Shown here: in pieces, positions 1-6,253 of the stretch
Layout: each line of letters starts with the position of its first letter
Position numbering within the stretch: position 1 is the first letter of the stretch
NCBI GenBank assembly: GCA_964436955.1
Contig: CAYTFC010000092.1
Location: 1 to 10,702 of the forward strand
Reading direction: 5' to 3'
DNA: 10,702 nucleotides
Origin: CAMFKD01 sp964436955
GTDB lineage: Bacteria; Chlamydiota; Chlamydiia; Chlamydiales; JAJFMA01
Notes under the pieces: model-generated
Told to the model about the DNA's origin: nothing
The model's database searches: none
The model's input: only the letters and a program-made list of their open reading frames with translations
Translations under genes and position numbers: made by a program

Positions 1-1391
1 TTGAAACCCCAACAGATCGCTGGGAATACCAATATGACTCCTTTAATCGAAGGCTTAGCAAAATCCATTACAAGCACACCAACGACCAATGGGAAGCTTG
101 TGACGAAGAGAAATATTTCTATCAAGATCAGATGGAAGTCGGCTGCTATTCTGGAGATCATTTAAAACAGTTTCGTATGCTCGGCCAAGGACTCGGAGCT
201 GAAATAGGCTCTGCCGTAGCCTTTGAGCTTGATGACAGCATATATGCCCCTATTCATGATATGAGAGGCAGTGTTGTCGCCCTTGTTGACAGTGATAGCG
301 GAGAAGTCAAGGAAGCCTACCGCTATACCGCATATGGCGAAGATACCACTTATACGCATAGTTGGTTGTGGGGATGGACACCAAGTCAAAGCCAGATAAA
401 TCCCTGGAAATTTGCTAGCAAGCGTTACGATTCGGAAAGCCATCTAATTAATTTTGGACGACGCTATTTTGATCCAGATGCCGCGCGATGGCTTACGCCC
501 GATCCTAGAGGCTTTGACGATGGACCTAACCTATATGCCTATGTGCATAACAACCCATTAACACATCTTGATCTCTATGGACTCTGCGCCGCACGATGTT
601 GTAATTGTTCACGACCAGCTAGAGATTATCCTGCGCAAAATCGCTGGAACTATCGCCCTCACTTTCGTAAGCGAGGTGAGGAAAGGCAGTGTCAGCACTG
701 CATCAAACACGCGAACCGGCCCAAGCGTGAGACAGGGTGCAACTATAATGATCGGAAGCACCAAAAGAGCTGTCAATTTTACGTATCTGTATCTGAGTCA
801 CCAAATAATGAAAACGTATGTATCATAAACGGAATAAACAACAAATTTGGTGAAGCTCAAGACTCTGCTGCAGGTTTAGCAGAAACCATTAACTGCGATA
901 TCGATGGTGTCTACAACAGCACTCGGGGAACATTTTTTGACCTGGTGAAATGTGCGCTCGGATTTGCTAAAGTAGACGCACATGCTGTGGGATTATTGCA
1001 CGAATCGTGGGATGCAAAATTGCTCAACAATCCCATAGCCCGAATCTTGGTTATTTGCCATAGTGGAGGAGCTATCCATGTGGCAAATGCATTAGAATCA
1101 TACCCCAAAGAACTTCGAGACCGCATTTGTGTTGTGGCAATAGCACCTGGAAAGTATATTAATCCAAAAACATGTTGTCAGGTGTGGCATTATCGAGCAA
1201 AAAATCCTTTGCGCGACCTCGTACCCCGCATTGACATGCTAGGAAGTTTTCTCTACAGAGATACAATTCGTGAACTTGATTCCCGTCCTGGGACCAATTT
1301 ATCTGATCATAGTTTTAATAATCCTATCTATCACGATCCTATAGCTGAACACTTTTTGCAATTTAGGAATACAAAAGGACAACGAATATGA
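1..1391 (+). CDS. RHS-repeat protein with hydrolase-like C-terminal effector domain (5' partial)
   Basis: The frame is open from base 3, so the gene begins outside the window; the ATG at 132 is internal. Residue numbers count from that Met. Upstream codons read YDSFNRRLSKI, a typical RHS/YD repeat. The core continues through YGEDT and FGRRYFDPDAARWLTPDPRG (about 108-127), then NLYAYVHNNP, and ends at DLYGL (147-151), the conserved end of RHS shells, where the aspartate pair (here D124 and D147) normally releases the toxic tail. After a Cys/His-rich linker (152-214) comes a domain of about 190 residues: NGINNKFGEA, GVYNSTRG, then VICHSGGAIHV with candidate nucleophile S311. D362 or D368 and H393 (SDHS) could complete a triad. 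This suggests an alpha/beta hydrolase (lipase or esterase), similar to tails I recall on chlamydial RHS proteins. It overlaps the next gene by ATGA, so the two are probably translationally coupled. The RHS identity is firm; the enzymatic activity is inference. Confidence 0.88.
   Translation, partial: ETPTDRWEYQYDSFNRRLSKIHYKHTNDQWEACDEEKYFYQDQMEVGCYSGDHLKQFRMLGQGLGAEIGSAVAFELDDSIYAPIHDMRGSVVALVDSDSGEVKEAYRYTAYGEDTTYTHSWLWGWTPSQSQINPWKFASKRYDSESHLINFGRRYFDPDAARWLTPDPRGFDDGPNLYAYVHNNPLTHLDLYGLCAARCCNCSRPARDYPAQNRWNYRPHFRKRGEERQCQHCIKHANRPKRETGCNYNDRKHQKSCQFYVSVSESPNNENVCIINGINNKFGEAQDSAAGLAETINCDIDGVYNSTRGTFFDLVKCALGFAKVDAHAVGLLHESWDAKLLNNPIARILVICHSGGAIHVANALESYPKELRDRICVVAIAPGKYINPKTCCQVWHYRAKNPLRDLVPRIDMLGSFLYRDTIRELDSRPGTNLSDHSFNNPIYHDPIAEHFLQFRNTKGQRI
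1374..1379 (+). promoter_or_regulatory. Ribosome binding site of immA
   Basis: AAAGGA lies 8 bases before the ATG at 1388, inside the last codons of the RHS gene. The equivalent site before immB (2471-2477) has the same 8-base spacing, so the tail/partner junction is preserved in both cassettes. Confidence 0.6.
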
Positions 1392-2029
1392 AAATGTATA
1401 TATGCTTGTTATTTACGTTGATTGGTTTACTTCCTTACGGCAATTTAATGGCAAAGCTATCTGAAGAGAGGGTACTCCATTCGGTCATAGACAAATCTAT
1501 TTCTAGGATTGAGAAAAAGTACAAAATGCATTGCTGTGGAACAGGACTTTCTATGCCGGGAGGACCCATAAGAAGCATTGGATTTAGTTTCGACGCTCAC
1601 GGTCCTGTATCCAGGGAGGAGGTAAGAAAACTTCTTGTTGGTTGCGCTGAACAACTTATTGCTCAAGCACGAAATTCCTGTATTGACCAATTTTTATTTC
1701 AGCCTCCATTTGGCATTGAGCAAGTGCAGATAAATTTATTTTTTAAGAATGAAAAACACCAGAAACCTTTTCACCCAGATATTGGTGTAGCTACTTTGTG
1801 CATGGGAATACTTCGCTACCAAACCTATGATCCTACACAAAAATATCCGCGCATTGTAGAGAGTATTTCAGAAACCTATGAAGAGGCTCTTACTATATTG
1901 ACACGGGAGGGTGATACCTTACAGTCAGAAGTTCTAGCTGAGTCTAAAAAGCAAAGCGGGTCCAAAACGTGTAGAAGTGAGGCAAGAAAGGCCCAACGCA
2001 AACATCGCCATGCTGAACATACCCTTTAA
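1388..2029 (+). CDS. Exported RHS-tail partner, candidate immunity protein A
   Basis: A 213-residue protein whose first 22 residues (MKMYICLLFTLIGLLPYGNLMA) form a signal peptide; no lipobox follows, so a soluble periplasmic protein is likely. The mature part has an N-terminal helix (VIDKSISRIEKKYKM), a conserved block GLSMPGGPIRSIGFSFDA (53-70), LIAQARNS.IDQFL.QPPFG (90-109), EQVQIN (111-116), FHPDI (128-132) and TYEEAL (163-168), then a basic end AQRKHRHAEHTL. Cys49, Cys86 and Cys195 are shared with immB and could form disulfides. The gene overlaps the RHS gene by ATGA with a good ribosome site. Position after an RHS tail, small size and tandem paralogues suggest an immunity protein, and export would fit a tail that acts outside the cytoplasm. 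Function is inferred; it could instead be a chaperone or co-secreted factor. The gene is more AT-rich than the genes on the right (22 of 60 GC in bases 1741-1800). Confidence 0.85.
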   Translation: MKMYICLLFTLIGLLPYGNLMAKLSEERVLHSVIDKSISRIEKKYKMHCCGTGLSMPGGPIRSIGFSFDAHGPVSREEVRKLLVGCAEQLIAQARNSCIDQFLFQPPFGIEQVQINLFFKNEKHQKPFHPDIGVATLCMGILRYQTYDPTQKYPRIVESISETYEEALTILTREGDTLQSEVLAESKKQSGSKTCRSEARKAQRKHRHAEHTL

Positions 2030-2083
2030 AAATGATGAATTATGTTCTGATTTTTAAAAAATGTGAGAAACATCAATATCTAG

Positions 2084-2238
2084 TCATCAAAATGTCTTTT
2101 TGTATTGATGTTAGTAATGCCTATTGTGGGCAATGCAAGAACTCCCTATCGCACTGAGAAAGACACTAAAGAGGCGATGGTGGCGAGTATTGACCGACAG
2201 ACTATCGCTCAGATTGAACGAAAATATGAGATGGTCTG
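2084..2238 (+). pseudogene. Truncated third immunity-like gene (immX), N-terminal part only
   Basis: In the frame of the ATG at 2108, the codons after the stop at 2081-2083 read KCLFVLMLVMPIVGNA (a signal-peptide-like stretch), followed by IDRQTIAQIERKYEMVC. This matches the same position in immA (IDKSISRIEKKYKMHC) and immB (IDRSIKNCERKYNLRC). The hydrophobic stretch begins before the ATG, where no in-frame ATG is present, so the original start may be lost. At about 2236-2240 the homology stops where the conserved GLSMPGG block should begin, and the DNA becomes hydrolase-tail sequence. The frame then ends within a few codons. Too short for ordinary gene finding; it shows that a third partner gene once stood here. 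Confidence 0.72.
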
Positions 2239-2489
2239 TAGCACCTGGAAAGTATATTAATCCCAAAACATGTTGTCAGGTGTGGCATTATCGAACAAAA
2301 AAACCATTACGCGACCTCGTTCCGCGCATCGACATGCTAGGAAGCTTCCTTTACAGAAACTCAATCATTGAGCTTGATTCTGATGCCAATGCAAGCTTTT
2401 CTGATCATAGTGTCAATAGTCGGACGTATGAAAATCCTATTCGTCGACATACTAATGCGTTTATTAGTTCAGGGGGGTACAAAATATGA
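2239..2489 (+). pseudogene. Orphan RHS hydrolase-tail fragment (tail B), last third only
   Basis: From APGKYINPKTCCQVWHYR onward, this stretch matches the last 82 or so residues of the RHS protein at 1141-1391: RDLVPRIDMLGSFLYR, IELDS and SDHS all recur. The end diverges (NAFISSGGYKI against LQFRNTKGQRI). It keeps the candidate acid and His residues but lacks the nucleophile region (CHSGGA) and any RHS core, so it cannot be an active hydrolase. An open frame continues upstream to a Met codon at 2124, but its first 38 or so residues come from reading immX out of frame and match nothing in either family. The stop still overlaps the immB start by ATGA with a purine-rich site at 2471-2477. It is a remnant of a displaced tail; it may still be translated and so help deliver ribosomes to immB. 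Confidence 0.8.
2471..2477 (+). promoter_or_regulatory. Ribosome binding site of immB
   Basis: AGGGGGG lies 8 bases before the ATG at 2486 and inside the tail B remnant. It is stronger than the site of immA and supports the start chosen for immB. Confidence 0.55.
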
Positions 2490-3118
2490 AATCGTCCTTG
2501 GTGATACTTGCGGTATTTCTGCTTATGCCACTTCAACTGGTGGCTAGAGCGTCGGCAGATTCCGTACTTAGTAAGGTTATTGACAGGTCCATAAAAAATT
2601 GTGAAAGAAAATATAATTTACGTTGCAGTGGAAAGGGGCTGTCCATGCCAGGAGGACCAATAAGGAGTATTGGCTTCAGTTTTGATGCATCAGGCCCTAT
2701 GCCGAAGAATGAAATACGAAAGATCATTATTGGATGTGTCGATGAGCTGATTGCTCAGGCAAGGAATTCAGACATTGATCAGTTTCTTTACCAGCCCCCC
2801 TTTGGATTGGAACAAGTCCAGATTAATGTGTTTCTCAAGGATAAGAAAGATAGGATTTACCATCCTGATATAAGAGTAGCAGGTATACTCGAAGGAATTT
2901 TGGACTATAATACTTATGATCCTAACGAAAAATATCCAAGAGAAGTTGAAATTACCAAAGAAACTTATGAGGAGGCCGTTGCGCTACTAGAACAGGAGAC
3001 TAATATTAAGTGTAGCGAGGTTCTAAGCGAGTCTGAAAAGCACCTTGTTCCCACAACGTGTAAAAGAGAGACAAGAAGGGCTCAACGCAAACATCGCTAT
3101 GTGGGCCATACCCTTTAA
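2486..3118 (+). CDS. Exported RHS-tail partner, candidate immunity protein B
   Basis: A 210-residue paralogue of immA. Signal peptide MKSSLVILAVFLLMPLQLVARASA precedes VIDRSIKNCERKYNLRC. The block GLSMPGGPIRSIGFSFDA (51-68) is identical to immA, and LIAQARNS.IDQFL.QPPFG, EQVQIN, YHPDI, TYDPNEKYPR and TYEEA follow in the same order. The end, CKRETRRAQRKHRYVGHTL, keeps the basic AQRKHR..HTL signature. Cys47, Cys84 and Cys192 match those of immA. The start overlaps the end of the tail B remnant by ATGA. Because only a broken tail stands before it, this looks like an orphan immunity gene, as often found behind RHS loci. The reading frame is intact and the changes against immA in the conserved block are all synonymous, so it is probably functional. 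The ligand is unknown; an immunity role is inferred. Confidence 0.84.
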   Translation: MKSSLVILAVFLLMPLQLVARASADSVLSKVIDRSIKNCERKYNLRCSGKGLSMPGGPIRSIGFSFDASGPMPKNEIRKIIIGCVDELIAQARNSDIDQFLYQPPFGLEQVQINVFLKDKKDRIYHPDIRVAGILEGILDYNTYDPNEKYPREVEITKETYEEAVALLEQETNIKCSEVLSESEKHLVPTTCKRETRRAQRKHRYVGHTL

Positions 3119-3234
3119 AATGATGTCTTTTTAAGTCAGCTATTTACAAAGCGGAAAAAGCCAACCTGGACTTATGCAATTACCTTCATCAGACAATTGT
3201 GCTATGGGTTTAAAATCAATGTCATCAAATTAAT

Positions 3235-3253
3235 GCCGCTTCGGCGAAGCGGC
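3235..3253. repeat. Perfect hairpin with CTTCGGCGAAG core, copy 1
   Basis: GCCGCTTCGGCGAAGCGGC is a palindrome with 9-base arms around a single central G. A second hairpin at 10620-10642 has the same core with a changed but still paired stem. No run of T follows, so it is not a classical intrinsic terminator. It is likely a member of a dispersed palindromic intergenic repeat. Confidence 0.75.
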
Positions 3254-3284
3254 GCTACAACGTATAAGGCGCTACAACGTATAA
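3251..3284 (+). repeat. Two perfect tandem copies of a 17-base unit
   Basis: GGCGCTACAACGTATAA occurs at 3251-3267 and again without gap at 3268-3284. The first copy begins inside the right arm of the hairpin. The reverse complement of its core, TGTAGCGC, lies at 3292-3299, within the palindrome GTAGCGCTAC (3293-3302). Confidence 0.85.
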
Positions 3285-3320
3285 TAGGACATGTAGCGCT
3301 ACTGATCCCTGTTTCCGCCA

Positions 3321-3350
3321 TTGCAGAGATAATGAAATGTTTCATATAGT
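3321..3350 (+). promoter_or_regulatory. Possible promoter of the lipoprotein-ccsB-ccsA operon with overlapping inverted repeat
   Basis: TATAGT (3345-3350) matches the -10 consensus at five of six places. A weak -35 candidate, TTGCAG (3321-3326), lies 18 bases upstream. Between them is ATGAAATGTTTCAT (3332-3345), a 6-base inverted repeat with a 2-base spacer that could be an operator. The -10 box ends only 6 bases before the ATG at 3357, so transcription from it would give an almost leaderless message. Confidence 0.35.
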
Positions 3351-3356
3351 GCCCGC

Positions 3357-3980
3357 ATGCTACAAATCGCCTTCGGCCTATTACTTCTATTTTGTGGGTG
3401 CTCCCAACCAACAACATCATTACCGCCATGGCAACATATCAACGGGCGTGATGATGGGTCCTCATTAACGCGAGAGCCCCTTTACCACGCGCGCATTCCC
3501 GAGACTTGGCATCGCATGGATCCTGATCTCTCCACTTCCATCGCAGACACCACGACATCAATTTGCGAATTCATCATCGAAGATAGTGATGGTCCTCTAC
3601 GCATTTCAATACACAATTTTCCTGCGGATGATCTTAGCGAACGCATTCCTCCAATCGCGCAGATTTCACGCTGGCAACGTCAGCTTGCTATGACTTGCTC
3701 GACAGCTTCTATCGTTGTACCAGTTTCTCATGGGGGATTTACGGGACTCTATATTAGAGGTGGGGGTTCTATGGAAGGCCGCCCCGCAAGCATCTTGGCT
3801 TGGGCCATGCAGCTTTCCTCCATTCACTTTCGCAATTTAGCACACCATAATCGTCAGCTGCGCAGCGATTACACGATCAAGGCAACAGGAGCTCCAAATG
3901 CCATGGACCGCCACCGCGATGCCATAGAACAGTTTGCAAGAAGCTTCGAGCTGATAGAGGAGCTTCCAGAACCGTCATGA
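3357..3980 (+). CDS. Putative lipoprotein encoded ahead of ccsB
   Basis: A 207-residue protein starting MLQIAFGLLLLFCGCSQ. The hydrophobic run followed by FCGC suggests a lipoprotein signal with lipidated Cys15, although the usual Lys or Arg before the hydrophobic run is missing. The mature part has IPETWHRM (48-54), LRISIHNFP (81-89) and SRWQRQL (104-110), a pattern reminiscent of small PsbP-like extracytoplasmic proteins with an NRWRxQLG motif; this likeness is from memory. No ribosome site precedes the ATG and no other start is possible before the in-frame stop at 3333. The gene overlaps ccsB by ATGA, so it is probably made with the cytochrome c assembly proteins and may help in apocytochrome handling or in the respiratory chain. 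Function is unassigned. Confidence 0.78.
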   Translation: MLQIAFGLLLLFCGCSQPTTSLPPWQHINGRDDGSSLTREPLYHARIPETWHRMDPDLSTSIADTTTSICEFIIEDSDGPLRISIHNFPADDLSERIPPIAQISRWQRQLAMTCSTASIVVPVSHGGFTGLYIRGGGSMEGRPASILAWAMQLSSIHFRNLAHHNRQLRSDYTIKATGAPNAMDRHRDAIEQFARSFELIEELPEPS

Positions 3981-6253
3981 AAATGCTGCGCTCTTTCTAT
4001 CATTTCATCGGCGGAGTGTGGTGCGCAATTTTGCTTATTGCCACGACAGCACTCTTTGTAATCGCTGGCACATTGCTGGAATCCCTCTCCGATTCCCACC
4101 GCTATGCGGCTTCCTGGACTTATAGCAGTCCAGTATTCATCGTGTTGTTGGGGTTGTTCTTTGTGAATATTCTTGTGGCAGCTTTGCGCAGATGGCCGTT
4201 TAAAACCCGCCATACCCCTTTTCTCATCACTCATTTGGGTCTTCTCCTACTTTTGGCGGGCGCCATCAGCAAGCAGCTCTGGGGTGTTCAGGGGATTATG
4301 AGCCTGATTGAAGGTAGCGGATGCCAGAACATTTTGATTAATGACACGTTAGCTGTAGAGGTAAAAACTCCCTATTCTCGGAACTACTTGTCATTTATTC
4401 CCGGAGCTATCATCGACGGTCCCAACGACTTGAAAATAGAATGCTTAGATTGCCGTCCAAATTCCCGCGAGCGCATGGAGTTGTGGGTCAAAGGCTCACA
4501 AGCCCATGTTAATGGCATCGCGCCCATGACATTAATCGATTGGACTGAAGAAGACTTAGGTCCATTACCGGTAGCCGCGGCAGCGAGCATCGGAGATCAA
4601 GAAATCTGGACGTTTCAGGCGTTCCGCACCAATGCCTTAGAAGAGTTAGCTAAACGCGCTTTTCTGCAAGGCATGGTCCTCAAAGCTATGAGCGCGGACG
4701 ATCCTGTCGGGGAAGTAGACCTATCGGAAGCACTACAAAATGGATTCCATTTTGAAGGCGGACGCGCCACTGCGGCATTAAATCTCGATTATCATGCTAT
4801 TTCTGGTTTTGGAAATCCCACGCTCACAATAGCCGTGTACCTTGCCGGTCATCTGCCTGAGACGATTGAAATTTCGCTAAATGGCGCTGACGCTCTGCTC
4901 AATCGCAATATTTCAAATCGATTATTGGGCTCGCTGCCAATACAATTTGAGTTGCTCAGACAGCCAACAGTCGTAATCGTCGCTGATACCTTCAACGATA
5001 CACACTTGTGGAGTCTTGATAGACACGGCGTGGTAAACTCTGAAATATTCCGTCCGCACGCCATGGAACACCTGATTTCATATGCGGATGGTTTTGGGGG
5101 CTACTCTGTAGAAAGCCATATCATCCCATCGTTATCAACACGTGCCCGCGCGGATAGAAAGAAAGCTCTGGAAACTTCCCTAATCCAATCGCTTCAGCAG
5201 GGATTCACGCATGCCACGCTATTGGTTCCTCCCCTTCAACTTTGGGTTGACGCCGCAAAGCGTGCTAATGTCGATGCCGCCTCGACTTTTGTGGAGCTTT
5301 TGTCTGTGTGGGATGCTTCGCATCGTTGGGCATGTCCTAGCAATGCTCCTATTTCGAAACAGACGGCCGCGGTTATCGAAACATTAAATTGGTCCTCAGA
5401 AGAGGATTGTACCGGCTGCGCTTGGGCGTTAGATGCGGTTTCTTTAATTGAGGAGCGATTACACGCAGGAGAGCCATTAAGCACCATTGTCAACGACATT
5501 CCAGGCTCATCAAAACTATCGCTTGTGAATACGAGTGGCGCAGACACTCTCCATCAATTGCACTCAGAACTGTTTGCAATACGTAGTCAACTCCCCAAAA
5601 ACGAAATAAAATATGGCGTGGCGCTATTTACCTCATACCTCCGAGCGTATGGACTGCACTACTCAGAACTTGCGAGCTCTCCGCAGGAAATAGATCCACC
5701 CTCAATTGCTCTAGAATGTCCTGTTACGCGCTATCACGTGACTGTGCCTACTGAAAATAAGCTGGAAGACAACCTTCCATTAGCCCTCATTGCCATCAGC
5801 GATGGAGTCACTCAAGAAACCGTCCCTCTAACGTTCGATCGCTTTGGTTCCGGTATGCGTTGGCCTGCACTGAATGGACGTTATTTGCTGCGTTTTCAGC
5901 CAATGACGCAATCAATTCCTTACCGCCTTCGACTGCATGAAGCGCGCCAGGTCAGCTATCCCAATGGCAACCAGCCCTTCAGTTACGAAGGACGGCTAAC
6001 AGTGACTGATAGACGCGATGGCGACACGCAGGAGGTGTATTTAAGCATGAATAAAGTGCATGAAACGTGGGATGGTTACCGCTTCTATCTTGCTAATATC
6101 ACACCCAATGATGAATCTTCTGTCAGGCAAGTGCAAATCGTCATCAACCACGATCGCTACAAGTATTGGCTGACTTATCCCGGTGGCATCGCGTTATGCC
6201 TTGGCATCCTGCTCCTATTTTGGTTCCGATTACCCCATCGAGAGTCGTCATGA
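3977..6253 (+). CDS. ccsB: Cytochrome c biogenesis protein CcsB/ResB (System II)
   Basis: A 758-residue membrane protein, partner of CcsA in the System II complex that carries heme across the cytoplasmic membrane and joins it to apocytochrome c. Three N-terminal membrane segments (about 8-32, 50-70, 82-102) include His79 and His86; the pattern THLGLLLLLAG matches the ResB family. A very large extracytoplasmic region (about 105-728) follows, then GYRFYLANITPND and a last membrane helix, YWLTYPGGIALCLGILLL. This end is typical of ResB. Two CxxC pairs lie in the outer region (156-159 and 478-481); neither is followed by His, so they are not heme sites. A helical stretch near 385-580 is rich in charged residues and looks like an insertion. 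The start overlaps the lipoprotein gene by ATGA, with GAGGAG at 3957-3962 rather far upstream. It is coupled to ccsA by another ATGA. Confidence 0.88.
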   Translation: MKMLRSFYHFIGGVWCAILLIATTALFVIAGTLLESLSDSHRYAASWTYSSPVFIVLLGLFFVNILVAALRRWPFKTRHTPFLITHLGLLLLLAGAISKQLWGVQGIMSLIEGSGCQNILINDTLAVEVKTPYSRNYLSFIPGAIIDGPNDLKIECLDCRPNSRERMELWVKGSQAHVNGIAPMTLIDWTEEDLGPLPVAAAASIGDQEIWTFQAFRTNALEELAKRAFLQGMVLKAMSADDPVGEVDLSEALQNGFHFEGGRATAALNLDYHAISGFGNPTLTIAVYLAGHLPETIEISLNGADALLNRNISNRLLGSLPIQFELLRQPTVVIVADTFNDTHLWSLDRHGVVNSEIFRPHAMEHLISYADGFGGYSVESHIIPSLSTRARADRKKALETSLIQSLQQGFTHATLLVPPLQLWVDAAKRANVDAASTFVELLSVWDASHRWACPSNAPISKQTAAVIETLNWSSEEDCTGCAWALDAVSLIEERLHAGEPLSTIVNDIPGSSKLSLVNTSGADTLHQLHSELFAIRSQLPKNEIKYGVALFTSYLRAYGLHYSELASSPQEIDPPSIALECPVTRYHVTVPTENKLEDNLPLALIAISDGVTQETVPLTFDRFGSGMRWPALNGRYLLRFQPMTQSIPYRLRLHEARQVSYPNGNQPFSYEGRLTVTDRRDGDTQEVYLSMNKVHETWDGYRFYLANITPNDESSVRQVQIVINHDRYKYWLTYPGGIALCLGILLLFWFRLPHRESS

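Larger units (their letters stand above)
3119..3356. other. Spacer between the toxin locus and the ccs operon
   Basis: A 238-base stretch without a credible gene. It holds a perfect hairpin (3235-3253), a 17-base tandem repeat (3251-3284), a nearby inverted copy of the repeat core (3292-3299) and a possible promoter with a small inverted repeat (3321-3350). The sequence after the immB stop (AAATGATG) resembles the sequence after the immA stop, so the duplicated unit extends a few bases beyond the coding end. The minus-strand frame across 3202-3429 is a shadow. Confidence 0.6.

Noticed and set aside
2042..2073. Imperfect inverted repeat with a TTTTTAAAAA centre after immA as a terminator
   Set aside because: The arms (ATGTT near 2042 and AACAT near 2069) pair poorly around an AT-only centre, and no T-run follows in either direction.
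2124..2238. N-terminal 38 codons of the 121-residue open frame as a real protein start
   Set aside because: They are the out-of-frame reading of the immX remnant; the immunity-like translation in the other frame explains this DNA better.
3119..3234. Further tail or partner debris after immB
   Set aside because: I read this stretch in several frames and found no clear match to the tail or immunity families beyond a few shared bases directly after the stop.
3869..4234. 121-codon minus-strand frame across the lipoprotein/ccsB junction
   Set aside because: It lies opposite two well-supported coupled genes and shows no domain-like features.
6166..6249. Longer start for ccsA giving 28 extra residues
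   Set aside because: It would lie inside ccsB, lacks a signal peptide at the right place and loses the ATGA coupling seen between the other operon genes.
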